DNA of 64,000 nucleotides from CAJQHT01 sp038123275 (GCA_038123275.1 JAYORG010000006.1:17495-81494), one strand, 5' to 3'; numbered from the stretch's first letter, positions 45,521 to 55,021 are shown. Notes: generated from the letters alone by a model not told the origin. Numbers and translations: made by a program.

Positions 45521-46345
45521 ATGATTCAAAATTTTCCTAACTTTATTTACGGAACCGCTTGGAAGAAAGCAGCCACAACTAGCCTGGTAGAAATAGCCCT
45601 AGATTCAGGTTTTAGAGCAATTGATACTGCAAATCAAGCCAAACATTACAGCGAACCTTTAGTAGGAAAAGCCTTAACTAATACAGCCAATAAGGGTATC
45701 AGTAGAAATAAAATTTGGCTTCAATCAAAATTTACCTCAATTAATGGACAAGACAATAACCTACCCTATGATCCAAATGCTACATTAACAAAACAAGTTG
45801 AACAATCTTTTGCTAGCTCATTAAAACATCTAAATACCAATTATCTAGATTCTTATCTACTACATGGGCCTTATAATTATCCACATCTTGGTAAAGAAGA
45901 TTTTGAAGTATGGAAAGCCCTAGAAAAGCTCTATGAAAATGGTAGTGCTAAAATAATTGGTATTAGCAATGTTAATTTACAACAATTAGAAATGTTGGTT
46001 AAAGAAGCTAAAATAAAACCAATGACAGTACAAAATAGATGTTACGCTAATAAGGGCTGGGACAAAGAAATTAGAAATTTCTGCAACTTAAATGACATTA
46101 AATATCAAGGCTTTTCGCTGTTAACCGCCAATATTAACATTGTACAAAGTTAAGCAATATTTTCATTAGCAGCAAAATATCAAGTTACACCCCAGCAAAT
46201 TATTTTTTGTTTCTCTCATCAAATTGGAATACATCCTCTCACTGGCAACACCAATAAAGAACATATGAAACTAGATTTAGCTGCTTTTAATTTTAAACTT
46301 TTAGATGAAGAAATAGAACTTATAATCAAACAAAGCATAGGCTAA
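45521..46345 (+). pseudogene. Aldo/keto reductase with one internal stop codon
   Basis: The frame opens at ATG 45521, begins MIQNFPNFIYGTAWKK and contains family motifs: FRAIDTANQAKHYSE, KIWLQSKFTSINGQ, YLDSYLLHGP and NGSAKIIGISNVNLQQLEML. A TAA at 46151 interrupts it after INIVQS, but the same frame continues for 63 more codons with clear homology to the family end (AIFSLAAKYQVTPQQIIFCF, GIHPLTGNTNKEHMK), to a second TAA at 46343. A single-base change of a Gln, Lys or Glu codon is the simplest explanation. No frameshift is needed, so the decay is recent. Truncation to 210 residues would remove the last barrel strands and cofactor-binding part. Confidence 0.85.
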
Positions 46346-46349
46346 TTTT

Positions 46350-46934
46350 ATGAATAAAAAGATTATTTCAGCTTTTTTAACAATCATTCTACTCTTATCA
46401 ACAAACTCATGTGTAGGATTTAAACATAATAACCTACCTAAAATTAATCAAAAAAACTTTAAATTTTCTTTGGAGAAGAAAATAAAAATATTTAGCCAAT
46501 GGAATTCTTATTCAAAATTTATTTCAAATATAGCACTAGAAAATAATGTAAAAGATAGATTTAATAACATTGTCACACTATCTAATTGCTGCGAAATAAC
46601 ACAAAATCCACAAGATGCTGACATCACTTTAAAAGGCAATATTTATGATGAAAATAACTACACCATAAATCAAACTACATCAATAATAACAGGAATAACT
46701 CTTTATTTAATACCCTCTTGGATCAACACAAAAGAACATATTGTAATAGAAGTTAATAATGGCAAAAAAACTATTTCTTATGACTTACAAGACTCTATGA
46801 CTATAATTAAATGGCTACCTTTAATAATAGCAATGCCTTTCAGCGAGAATCCCCTAACAATATCAGACCAAATACTCACTAACACTCTTAAAGTGCTGTT
46901 ATTAAAAATGAAGGATGATGGTTTTCTAAAATAA
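46350..46934 (+). CDS. Putative lipoprotein of unknown function
   Basis: A 194-residue protein with a lipoprotein signal, SAFLTIILLLSTNSC, and a short mature domain with one hydrophobic stretch (IITGITLYLIPSWI) and LPLIIAMPF near the C-terminus. The pattern recalls small LPS-assembly or LptE-like lipoproteins but I cannot assign it. It starts 4 bases after the end of the broken aldo/keto reductase frame. Confidence 0.65.
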   Translation: MNKKIISAFLTIILLLSTNSCVGFKHNNLPKINQKNFKFSLEKKIKIFSQWNSYSKFISNIALENNVKDRFNNIVTLSNCCEITQNPQDADITLKGNIYDENNYTINQTTSIITGITLYLIPSWINTKEHIVIEVNNGKKTISYDLQDSMTIIKWLPLIIAMPFSENPLTISDQILTNTLKVLLLKMKDDGFLK

Positions 46935-46972
46935 ACAAACCAAAAATGATCCATATAAAATAAGACCTGGAA

Positions 46973-47425
46973 TTAACTCTTTAGTTGTTTCTTTTCCTTC
47001 TTTTTAAAGGATAAAAAGCCTAAATAACCACCCATTACAATAGCAAGTATCAGTAAAAATGATACCATTATACCAACCCAATCTGACTCTTGAGAACCCA
47101 TTTTAAGTGATAAATTTACTATAATTGATATAAAAATATTAAATATAATAAAAGCCGTAATATTAATTACAAAATTCTTCTTGGCCATTCTGGACAATAC
47201 AAATCCAGACAAAAAGTAAATTATAATAGAAACTATCATCGGAGCATTAGATATAAAAAAACTATTGGTAAATAATACTGGGTTTGCTTGAAAATAATCC
47301 AAATTAGAAAAAATAATAATAGCAATAATTCCCCCAAGAATAATTGTCATAATAACAGCAAATAATGTTGCTATTATTACTGATTTATAAGATATTGCCG
47401 ATAAGAATTGTTTGATATTACTCAT
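46973..47425 (-). CDS. Hypothetical membrane protein with four membrane segments
   Basis: A 150-residue protein with four predicted membrane helices (VIIATLFAVIMTIILGGIIA, MIVSIIIYFLSGFVL, VINITAFIIFNIFISIIVNL, IMVSFLLILAIVMGGYLGFL) and a Lys-rich C-terminal tail (KKKEKKQLKS). I do not recognise the family. It converges with the lipoprotein gene across 38 bases, with no terminator that I can see. Confidence 0.65.
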   Translation of the reverse strand: MSNIKQFLSAISYKSVIIATLFAVIMTIILGGIIAIIIFSNLDYFQANPVLFTNSFFISNAPMIVSIIIYFLSGFVLSRMAKKNFVINITAFIIFNIFISIIVNLSLKMGSQESDWVGIMVSFLLILAIVMGGYLGFLSFKKKEKKQLKS

Positions 47426-47517
47426 ATAACAAAAATTTTAAAATTGCGTAAATGCTAATAGTAATATTATTATTTTGTTCTATCAAGACTTTTTCATTTG
47501 ACTATTGACACCTAAGT

Positions 47518-48978
47518 CTATTGCTGACTAACAGCTAAATGCCAGCCTTTAATCATTTCCTCAAGATTTGGTAAATCTTGAGGAAATTTTTTCTCCTTTC
47601 TTTGATAAAATTTAACAATATCAGAAGCTTTAAATATTCCTGCACCAACACCAGCAAAAAGTGCTGCCCCCAAAGATGTAGATTCAATATTTTTAGGAAC
47701 CTCTATTATTGCTTTTAATATTGATGCTAATCTTTGATTAAACCAATCATTCTTAACCATTCCACCATCTATTCTAATATCAGAAAAATTCATACCATCA
47801 TCCTCCATTGCTTTTATCAAATCATAGCTTTGAAAAATAATAGCATCTAAAGCAGCTTTAACAATTTCATTTTTACCAGTTTGATTAGTTATACCTTTAA
47901 TTACTCCCCTAGCTTCACTATTCCAATATGGCGCTCCTAGCCCACCAAATGCTGGAACAAAATATAAACCCCTAATATCTTTAGCTTTTTTTGCCAAATC
48001 TTGTGTCTCATCAGCACTTTTAATTAATTCTAAATTATCCCTAAGCCATTGAATCACTGCCCCAGCATAAAAACATGAACCTTCTAAAGCATAGGTAATT
48101 TTCCCATCCAAACTATAAAGAACTGTCGTTAGTAAGCCATTTTTTGAAGATATCTGCTTTTTTCCTGTATTTAACATCATAAAACAACCTGTGCCAAAAG
48201 TAATTTTACCCATGCCACTCTCTAAACACCCTTGCCCTATTGTTGCTGCTTGCTGATCTCCTATTAAAGCATTAATTGGTATTGATCTACCAAATAATTT
48301 ATTGTCAATTACCCCAAAATCATCACAAGAATTCTTAACTTTAGGCAAAATATTAGTGGGAATTTTAAAAAATTTTAAAAGATCCTTATCCCATTTTCCT
48401 TTATTAATGTTATAAAGAAGAGTTCTACTAGCATTTGATGCATCAGTTAAATGTTGTTTACCTTTGGTTAAATGCCATAATAAAAAAGTGTCAACTGTGC
48501 CACAAATTACCCTATCTTGCTTTAGTAAAATTTGAGCCTCTGGTACATTATCTAAAATCCACTTTATTTTACTAGCAGAAAAATAAGCATCTAATATCAA
48601 CCCTGTCTTATTTTTTAACTTAAGATCATATTCTTTTCTATACTTTTTACACCAATCATCAGTTCTACGATCCTGCCAAACTATTGCATTATACAGAGCT
48701 TTACCGGTTATTTTATCCCAAACTATTACTGTTTCTCTTTGATTAACAATGCCCAAAGAAACAATATCTTTATCACCATGCTTTGACAAAACCTCTCTTA
48801 TTACCTGAAAACTAACATCAATAATATCCTGCGCTATTTGCTCCACATATCCTTCTTTTGGAAATAAACGCTTTAATTCCTTATTAGCAACTTCAACAAT
48901 TTGCCCTTTATCATCAAACAAAGTAGCCTTACTGCTCGTGGTACCTTGGTCAATAGTAAGAATAAACTTTTGAGTCAT
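47518..48978 (-). CDS. glpK: Glycerol kinase
   Basis: FGGY-family kinase that makes glycerol 3-phosphate, the entry to phospholipid synthesis. The 486-residue protein starts with FILTIDQGTTSSKATLFD and has NQRETVIVWDKITG and AIVWQDRRTDDWC in the substrate region, GDQQAATIGQGC, FGTGCFMMLNTG, and the ATP-binding RIDGGMVKNDWFNQ. glpF and glpD are not adjacent. Use of host glycerol by an intracellular bacterium is plausible but is an inference. Confidence 0.95.
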   Translation of the reverse strand: MTQKFILTIDQGTTSSKATLFDDKGQIVEVANKELKRLFPKEGYVEQIAQDIIDVSFQVIREVLSKHGDKDIVSLGIVNQRETVIVWDKITGKALYNAIVWQDRRTDDWCKKYRKEYDLKLKNKTGLILDAYFSASKIKWILDNVPEAQILLKQDRVICGTVDTFLLWHLTKGKQHLTDASNASRTLLYNINKGKWDKDLLKFFKIPTNILPKVKNSCDDFGVIDNKLFGRSIPINALIGDQQAATIGQGCLESGMGKITFGTGCFMMLNTGKKQISSKNGLLTTVLYSLDGKITYALEGSCFYAGAVIQWLRDNLELIKSADETQDLAKKAKDIRGLYFVPAFGGLGAPYWNSEARGVIKGITNQTGKNEIVKAALDAIIFQSYDLIKAMEDDGMNFSDIRIDGGMVKNDWFNQRLASILKAIIEVPKNIESTSLGAALFAGVGAGIFKASDIVKFYQRKEKKFPQDLPNLEEMIKGWHLAVSQQ

Positions 48979-49080
48979 TGCAAAATATAATTAGTTAAAA
49001 ATATCTTTGTTTAAATTAGGCAATCAATTAAAGATACTTTTCAAGCATAAAAACCATAAACGTCCAAATTAGCCACTAAC

Positions 49081-49109
49081 TTGACCTATTTCTTAAAATA
49101 TGTTATGAT
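49081..49109 (+). promoter_or_regulatory. Sigma-70 promoter for the 506-residue unknown gene
   Basis: TTGACC (49081-49086), a 17-base spacer and TATGAT (49104-49109), each one base from consensus. The -10 box is 31 bases before the ATG at 49141, a short leader. It lies between divergent glpK and the unknown gene pair. Confidence 0.65.
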
Positions 49110-49140
49110 AACACAATAATATACCTTAAAAAAATATAAA

Positions 49141-50661
49141 ATGTTAAAACGCAAAGGTAAGAAAAAATCCAACAAAAGCACTAGATCAATAGATAATAGA
49201 TCAATGTCTGACTCTAATTCAAATGAAGAAGATAATAATTCTACACCAAAAAAACGTACTAGAAAACCCAGCTATAAAAAAGAACGAGTCCAAAGTGCAG
49301 AAAAAAGAAGGATTAAACAACGCGAAGAACAAATATCTAGCAAGAAAAGAAGAACCTCTAAAAAAAAGGCAAAAATAGAACTTACTGTATCCCCAACAAA
49401 GCCAGAAAGCAAAGACCAAACAAGAACTGTTTACCTTCCAAACTCAAGAGGAGAATTTGCAGGAAATGAGCATGGCCACCACTTATGCCCACATTCACTT
49501 ATAACAACTTTTATTTATCAAATTGACAAGATACTTCCAAGAGATGACCTGGGAGAAATAACCCCAGATGCAAAAGAACAAATTAGGATAATATTAAGCA
49601 ATATTTTAGATGGAGAATCAATGTTAAAATTCGAGCCATTATTTCAATTAAAAGAAAGCCACAACAGAAGAAATACAGACTTAGAAAAATCTATAGAGTT
49701 AGCAAATAGTGCGTATGAAGAATATGCCCTTCTGTTAAAGAATAGTGGCATAGATCCAGAGAATAGCTTTGCTTTTCAATTATTACAACACCTATTAGCC
49801 ACGCAAAAAACTTATAACACTGGTCAATTTCAAGAAAATATATTAAACACAGCCCATGATATGCTACAAGCCATTAATGGCCTAACATATGACCCTGTAA
49901 TAACTTATACAAAAACAGAACTCATGGCCGAAGCAAGTAAAGTAAAACTTGCTAAAGATGAACTATTAAAACTTAGTCAAAAACTCGATTCAGCAGAATT
50001 GTCTGTGGTAAATTCTACACATGTTGTTGAGCCATTAATACAAATGCTTGATATACCACCAAAACAATTTTTGAGTAATCCTGGTGATGCATTATTAGCA
50101 GAAAAAACCTTGCAATTTCTTGGTCTTCACTTATGCCTAAGTCATAACACCTTTTCTGCAGTTAACTATATGACTCAAAAACCCCATAGGTTTAATAATT
50201 TTATTACAAAATTCTTAATAAAATTTATTTGCACAGAAGGCAGGTTTGATATATTAGAAGAATTAGAAATTAACCTAGAGCCAGAACAAACTCCATATAA
50301 AGATAAACATAATGAACTTCATGCACAACTGCTTGCTAGTAAGAATGAAAAGGAACGTGCTGTAATAAGAGAAAAATTAGAAGAAATGCACGAGAATATT
50401 CCTGCATTTACAAAACAACAAAAAGAATCACTATTTTCAGGGTTACAAAAATATATTGATTTTACCAAATCCAGTATTACCATGAAAGAAGGCTTTAGAT
50501 TTGGATCTAATATTAAAGTTGCAAAAACATTCTTACAATCTCTTAATAATTTCAATTCTATACAAGAAAGTATCAACTCAAAACAGTTATTAACAAAACA
50601 ACCATCTACATCCATAACATCACAAACAACAAAACCAAAAACAAAAGATAAAAATATATAA
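49141..50661 (+). CDS. Hypothetical protein with basic, Ser-rich N-terminus; effector-like
   Basis: A 506-residue protein that I do not recognise. The first 90 residues are extremely Lys/Arg/Ser-rich and disordered-looking, with several bipartite-like basic clusters (KKRTRKPSYKKER, KRRIKQRE, KKRRTSKKKAK) resembling eukaryotic nuclear localisation signals. The rest is helical, with a His/Cys-containing stretch near residue 110 (NEHGHHLCPHS) and a charged helix near 395 (NEKERAVIREKLEEMHE). The tail is Thr/Lys/Pro-rich. There is no signal peptide or membrane span. The 254-residue gene follows after 11 bases. Basic, eukaryote-like regions suggest a secreted effector or DNA-binding protein; this is inference. 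Confidence 0.55.
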   Translation: MLKRKGKKKSNKSTRSIDNRSMSDSNSNEEDNNSTPKKRTRKPSYKKERVQSAEKRRIKQREEQISSKKRRTSKKKAKIELTVSPTKPESKDQTRTVYLPNSRGEFAGNEHGHHLCPHSLITTFIYQIDKILPRDDLGEITPDAKEQIRIILSNILDGESMLKFEPLFQLKESHNRRNTDLEKSIELANSAYEEYALLLKNSGIDPENSFAFQLLQHLLATQKTYNTGQFQENILNTAHDMLQAINGLTYDPVITYTKTELMAEASKVKLAKDELLKLSQKLDSAELSVVNSTHVVEPLIQMLDIPPKQFLSNPGDALLAEKTLQFLGLHLCLSHNTFSAVNYMTQKPHRFNNFITKFLIKFICTEGRFDILEELEINLEPEQTPYKDKHNELHAQLLASKNEKERAVIREKLEEMHENIPAFTKQQKESLFSGLQKYIDFTKSSITMKEGFRFGSNIKVAKTFLQSLNNFNSIQESINSKQLLTKQPSTSITSQTTKPKTKDKNI

Positions 50662-50672
50662 AACTAATATTA

Positions 50673-51437
50673 ATGTCCAAATCACATTCCTCACTAGAAG
50701 AAAATATCACTACCTTAAAAGAAAAAATAAATAAAGAATATGGAGTAAATCAAAATATCTTAACTCCCATTTTCAATAATTTATCAACTACCATAACAAT
50801 TTTACCACACTTTCTTTCAAATGATCCTTTGGAATTTAATCATTTTCTTGATGCAATAACACAAGCTAATAATAAACAATTTTATCAGCTAGTTGAGAAA
50901 AGATTTAAAGAGCTACCAGGAGACGGTTCAAAAACTCAATTTCTTCTAGCATCTTGTCTATTAAGAGACTTTATTACAGCACCTAAAGTTAATGATCTAA
51001 AATATATTATTACCGCAGGAATTGTGCCAACAATAATTGTAGCAATTCATGAAGGTCAAGATGAAGACTCAAAAGAAAGTGAAAAGCTACAATTATTACT
51101 AGCAAATCACATGGAAAATAATAATTTTAAAGAAAGACTATTAAAATATGTATCAGTAGTAGAAATTCTAGCAGAAAAAGAAGATCTCCTAAACTGCTTA
51201 GAATCAGTAGAACAACTACCAGAAAATCTTAATTTAAGAAAATTGCAATCAATTGTAATTTCTGCTATTGATCAACAAAAAGTTACTATAAAAGAGAAAA
51301 AAGAAGGAAAAGTCTTAGTAAATATTACTGGCGCTGATACTTTAGTAACAATGAGTGATGAACCAAATAATTCTCCGTCTTCAGCGCAAATAAATGCTCC
51401 ATTACAACAACAATCATTTGGTAAAAGTCAAAATTAG
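50673..51437 (+). CDS. Hypothetical helical protein, second gene of the pair
   Basis: A 254-residue soluble protein that I do not recognise. It is helical throughout, with a Leu-rich middle (NLSTTITILPHFLSNDPLEF, LLKYVSVVEILAEKEDLLNC) and a Ser/Gln-rich tail (INAPLQQQSFGKSQN). It begins MSKSHS, like the MSKSHL of the deaminase-like protein at 24392-26188, though nothing else clearly aligns. It lies 11 bases after the 506-residue gene; its stop codon overlaps the convergent ribBA stop. Confidence 0.55.
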   Translation: MSKSHSSLEENITTLKEKINKEYGVNQNILTPIFNNLSTTITILPHFLSNDPLEFNHFLDAITQANNKQFYQLVEKRFKELPGDGSKTQFLLASCLLRDFITAPKVNDLKYIITAGIVPTIIVAIHEGQDEDSKESEKLQLLLANHMENNNFKERLLKYVSVVEILAEKEDLLNCLESVEQLPENLNLRKLQSIVISAIDQQKVTIKEKKEGKVLVNITGADTLVTMSDEPNNSPSSAQINAPLQQQSFGKSQN

Positions 51438-52501
51438 CTAATGTCTTCATAGCCACAAATCTTTAATCCATATCCTTCTAGACCAACCACTGATTTTTTT
51501 GAATTAGTTAAAAGATTCATATTTTTAATACCAAGGTCAAGAAGAATTTGAGCTCCAATACCATAATTCCTAAGCTCATCTTTATCATTATTTTTATCAA
51601 TTTTATTCTTTAAAAGATTAGATAAGGACTCATTTTGTTGACGAATAATAACAATTGCACCCCTTTTCATTTGAGAAATCTTAGAAATTGATTTTTGTAA
51701 ATTACTATCTTTTTTATTAAAAACATCATTAAAAACATTTAAATGATGCATCCTCACTGTAATTTCTTCACCATCTTTAAAATCACCTTTAACCAATGCC
51801 AAATGCTCTGAATTATCAATTTTACTACGATAAATAATAGTTTTAAAATCACTCAAATTATCAATTTTAACCTCTTCTATTCTTTCTATTAATTTATCAT
51901 GATGACGACGATATTTAATTAAATCAGCAATTGTAGCTATTTTTAAATCATGTTTTTTAGCAAATTCAATTAAATCCGGCATTCTAGCCATTGTTCCATC
52001 ATCATTCATAATTTCACAAATAACCCCAGATGGGTTTAAACCAGCCAAACGTGAAATATCAACTGCTGCCTCTGTATGACCTGCTCTAACCAAAACTCCT
52101 CCTTCTTGAGCCTGAAGTGGAAAAACATGACCAGGGCTAACAATATCTTTTTTATCTTTTTTGGAATCAATAGCATCTAAAATAGTCTTGGCACGATCCT
52201 GTGCAGATATACCAGTTGTAATGCCTTCCTTAGCCTCAATAGAGACAGTAAAAGCTGTTTTATTACGAGATTGATTATTCATCGACATTAATGGCAATTC
52301 TAACTTTCTAACCCTATTAGCATCAAGAGCTAAACAAATTAAACCACGACCATATTTAGCCATAAAATTAACTTTTTTATCATCACACATTGAAGCTGGT
52401 ATTACTAAGTCACCTTCATTTTCTCTATTCTCATCATCAACCAAGATAAATACCTTGCCCTCTTTAGCATCTTTAATTATTTCTGATATTGAGCTTAACA
52501 T
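51434..52501 (-). CDS. ribBA: 3,4-dihydroxy-2-butanone 4-phosphate synthase with degenerate GTP cyclohydrolase II domain
   Basis: RibBA-type protein of riboflavin synthesis, 355 residues. The N-terminal RibB domain is intact: VDDENRENEGDLVIPAS near residue 22, GLICLALDANR, VSPGHVFPLQAQEGGVLVRA and GHTEAAVDISRLAGLNPSGV with metal-binding and catalytic residues. The C-terminal half follows the GTP cyclohydrolase II fold (ITVRMHHLNVFNDVF, ELRNYGIGAQILLDLGIKNM), but the zinc-binding cysteines usually present in this region are absent. It probably makes only dihydroxybutanone phosphate. Two bases separate it from ribE. Confidence 0.93.
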   Translation of the reverse strand: MLSSISEIIKDAKEGKVFILVDDENRENEGDLVIPASMCDDKKVNFMAKYGRGLICLALDANRVRKLELPLMSMNNQSRNKTAFTVSIEAKEGITTGISAQDRAKTILDAIDSKKDKKDIVSPGHVFPLQAQEGGVLVRAGHTEAAVDISRLAGLNPSGVICEIMNDDGTMARMPDLIEFAKKHDLKIATIADLIKYRRHHDKLIERIEEVKIDNLSDFKTIIYRSKIDNSEHLALVKGDFKDGEEITVRMHHLNVFNDVFNKKDSNLQKSISKISQMKRGAIVIIRQQNESLSNLLKNKIDKNNDKDELRNYGIGAQILLDLGIKNMNLLTNSKKSVVGLEGYGLKICGYEDIS

Positions 52502-52502
52502 A

Positions 52503-53111
52503 TTATCTATTTAAATTTTCTAAGTAACGAGCAATTTGATCAATTTCCAAATTAACCTCATCTCCAACTTCTAAAGAATTAAAATTAGTATTATTAAAAG
52601 TATGATCAATAATATTTACTTGAAATTGATCATTTTGAACGTCATTAACAGTTAAAGAAACCCCATCAAGAGTGACAGATCCTTTTTGACAAATAAACTT
52701 TCTAAAATCTTTATTAACTTTAAAAGTAAAAATTCTTGATTGATCAACCCTCTTAATGGATTTTATCTGCACCACACCATCTACATGGCCACTAACAAGA
52801 TGCCCACCTAGCTCATCACCAACCTTAAGAGCAAATTCAATATTAATATTCTTGCCAATTTGCCAATTTGCAATATTAGTCTTGCTAATTGTTTCTCGTG
52901 AAACTTGGAAATTTAATAAAAATGAATTATTGTCTTTTTCTTTCCTGATAAGAGTAAGGCAAGATCCAGAGCAGGAAATAGAACAGCCAATTTCTAACTT
53001 TCTATCTAAACCATCTCTATTATCTATTCTTAATGTGATTAAAAGATCTTCTTTTGCATTTTGCTGTAAATTTTCAACTAAAGCAATGTCACTAACAATT
53101 CCTGTGAACAT
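52503..53111 (-). CDS. ribE: Riboflavin synthase alpha chain
   Basis: Makes riboflavin from two molecules of 6,7-dimethyl-8-ribityllumazine. The 202-residue protein starts MFTGIVSDIALVENLQQN and consists of two tandem lumazine-binding barrels, with SCSGSCLTLI in the first and KGSVTLDGVSLTVNDVQNDQ in the second, plus GGHLVSGHVDGVVQI between them. The ATG is 9 bases after the rpoH stop, and ribBA follows after 1 base, so rpoH-ribE-ribBA appear to be cotranscribed. Confidence 0.95.
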   Translation of the reverse strand: MFTGIVSDIALVENLQQNAKEDLLITLRIDNRDGLDRKLEIGCSISCSGSCLTLIRKEKDNNSFLLNFQVSRETISKTNIANWQIGKNINIEFALKVGDELGGHLVSGHVDGVVQIKSIKRVDQSRIFTFKVNKDFRKFICQKGSVTLDGVSLTVNDVQNDQFQVNIIDHTFNNTNFNSLEVGDEVNLEIDQIARYLENLNR

Positions 53112-53120
53112 AATAAATTA

Positions 53121-54014
53121 TTAAGATGCTTTTTGTAACCTTAGAATTTCAACTCTCATTTTGTTTAAAGCAGCAGCTTCAATTTGCCTAATTCTTTCTC
53201 TAGAAACTTTATAAATATCACTTAAAACTTCTAAAGTTTGAGCCTTATCAGACAATTGACGCGCTTTAATAATATCTTGCTCACGCTCATTTAATTTTTT
53301 AAAGGCTTCCTTAATAAGACTTTCGCCACTAGAAATTTCTTGTGATTTAATAGCTAATTCTTCTTGGCTGTCAAAATCAGACTCTAATTGATCAATAACC
53401 TCTAATTCACTATCATCATCACCAACAATTTTATTTAAAGAGCTATCTGAATTTTGTAAACGAGAATTCATATCAATAACTTCCTTTTCAGATACATTTA
53501 AATCGTTAGAAATTGCCTTAATGTGATCTCCAAGCAAATTACCCTCTTCGCTAGCATTTAATTTCTTTTTAATTTTACGCAAATTAAAAAATAACTTCTT
53601 TTGTGCTGCAGTTGTGCCAATTTTAACTAAAGACCAAGATTTCAAAATATATTCTTGTATATAAGCCTTAATCCACCACATAGCATAGGTAGAAAGACGA
53701 AAGCCCTTCTTAGGTTCAAACTTCTTAACAGCTTTCATTAAACCAATATTTCCTTCAGAAACAAGATCTACAATAGGAAGGCCATAATTGCGAAATTTTG
53801 CAGCAATTTTTACAACTAGCCTTAAATGGCTTTGAACCAGCATTTGAGCAGCATGGTTATCTCCATCTTTTTGATAACGCATACCATAATCATACTCTTC
53901 TTCTTGAGTTAGCATAGGAAACTTGTTAATTTCTTTCAAATATTGAAAAAAACCAGATTCAAATGATTTAACCGCTGGTAGGAAATTTGTAGCTGTAATC
54001 GTATTATTAGTCAT
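53121..54014 (-). CDS. rpoH: RNA polymerase heat-shock sigma factor RpoH
   Basis: Sigma-32-type factor for heat-shock genes. The protein has region 2 (LVSEGNIGLMKAVKKFEPKK, FRLSTYAMWWIKAYIQEYIL), then KSWSLVKIGTTAAQKKLFFN, the RpoH box diagnostic for this class, and region 4 with the helix-turn-helix TLEVLSDIYKVSRERIRQIE. I chose the ATG at 54014, not the in-frame ATG six codons upstream, because a strong ribosome binding site (GGAGGT, minus strand 54026-54021) lies between them. A probable promoter is at 54067-54094. Confidence 0.96.
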   Translation of the reverse strand: MTNNTITATNFLPAVKSFESGFFQYLKEINKFPMLTQEEEYDYGMRYQKDGDNHAAQMLVQSHLRLVVKIAAKFRNYGLPIVDLVSEGNIGLMKAVKKFEPKKGFRLSTYAMWWIKAYIQEYILKSWSLVKIGTTAAQKKLFFNLRKIKKKLNASEEGNLLGDHIKAISNDLNVSEKEVIDMNSRLQNSDSSLNKIVGDDDSELEVIDQLESDFDSQEELAIKSQEISSGESLIKEAFKKLNEREQDIIKARQLSDKAQTLEVLSDIYKVSRERIRQIEAAALNKMRVEILRLQKAS

Positions 54015-54020
54015 ATTTAC

Positions 54021-54026
54021 ACCTCC
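54021..54026 (-). promoter_or_regulatory. Ribosome binding site deciding the rpoH start
   Basis: GGAGGT on the minus strand, 6 bases before the chosen ATG (54014). It would lie inside the coding sequence if the upstream ATG at 54032 were used, so it supports the shorter protein. Confidence 0.8.
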
Positions 54027-54066
54027 ATTCATCTTTAGTTTTTAAAAGTTCTTTAGGGGTAAAAAT

Positions 54067-54094
54067 AATATAAGAATATTTTGACAATAGTCAA
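54067..54094 (-). promoter_or_regulatory. Probable promoter of the rpoH-ribE-ribBA operon
   Basis: Minus strand TTGACT (54094-54089) and TATATT (54072-54067) with a 16-base spacer; an alternative TATTAT gives 18. The -35 box is part of a small palindrome TTGACAATAGTCAA. It is about 53 bases upstream of the chosen start. Confidence 0.5.
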
Positions 54095-54163
54095 GAAAAG
54101 AATTAACTTACTGGTCTTTCACTTAAAAACCAATAATATCCACTTAAACTAAGCTTTAGATCA

Positions 54164-55021
54164 ATGATTATTAAATCACATGCCAAAATTAACTTATTTC
54201 TAAAAATTTTAGGAAAAAATGACCAAAATTACCACACTCTAGAAAGCTTAATTTGTTTTCTTGATATTTACGATATAATAAAAATCAAAAAAAGTGATAC
54301 ATTATCTTTAAGCATTACCGGAGAATATGCTAATTTTCTAGAAAATGACAATACAGAAAATATCATTCTAAAAACAATCAAATATTTAGCTAAAGAATTC
54401 AATTTTGTCCCTAATTTAGCAATTAATTTAAAAAAAAATATCCCAATTGGCGCTGGAATCGGTGGTGGATCAGCAAATAGCGCTGCCATTATTCTAGCAA
54501 TTAATAAAATTTTTAATCTCAAATTAAGTGAATCTCAATTAATAGAAATTGGCTTAAAAATGGGATGTGATGTACCAATATGCCTAAATAATCATATGGC
54601 CTTGGTACAAGGAATTGGAGAAAAATTAACTTCAATTGAAGTTAAAACTAAGCCATTTTATTGCTTAATAGCTAATCCAAATAAGCATCTGTCAACTAAA
54701 GAAGTGTTTGAATCTTTAACCATAAGCAATAAAAACAATAGTCAGAAAATTCCTAAAAATTCAAACATCATTGACTTCATCAAGGATAGAAATAATGATC
54801 TAGAAGCTGCAGCAATAAAAATTATGCCTCAAATTTCTTTAATTTTAGATCAAATAAAACAACAAAAAAACTGCCTTTTATCAAGAATGTCAGGCTCTGG
54901 AGCCACGTGTTTTGGCCTATTTGATAATGATCTAGATCTAAAAAATGCTTATAATAACCTTAAAAAGGAATTTCCTCAATTTTATGTCAAAGAATCCCGT
55001 CTAATATATGAAAAAATATAA
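54164..55021 (+). CDS. ispE: 4-diphosphocytidyl-2-C-methyl-D-erythritol kinase
   Basis: GHMP kinase of the MEP isoprenoid pathway. The 285-residue protein starts MIIKSHAKINLFLKILGKND with the substrate Lys/Asn, has the ATP-binding loop IPIGAGIGGGSANSAAIIL near residue 91 and catalytic GCDVPICL, and ends with RMSGSGATCFGLF. It overlaps the next gene by 14 bases, so they are cotranslated. Confidence 0.96.
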   Translation: MIIKSHAKINLFLKILGKNDQNYHTLESLICFLDIYDIIKIKKSDTLSLSITGEYANFLENDNTENIILKTIKYLAKEFNFVPNLAINLKKNIPIGAGIGGGSANSAAIILAINKIFNLKLSESQLIEIGLKMGCDVPICLNNHMALVQGIGEKLTSIEVKTKPFYCLIANPNKHLSTKEVFESLTISNKNNSQKIPKNSNIIDFIKDRNNDLEAAAIKIMPQISLILDQIKQQKNCLLSRMSGSGATCFGLFDNDLDLKNAYNNLKKEFPQFYVKESRLIYEKI

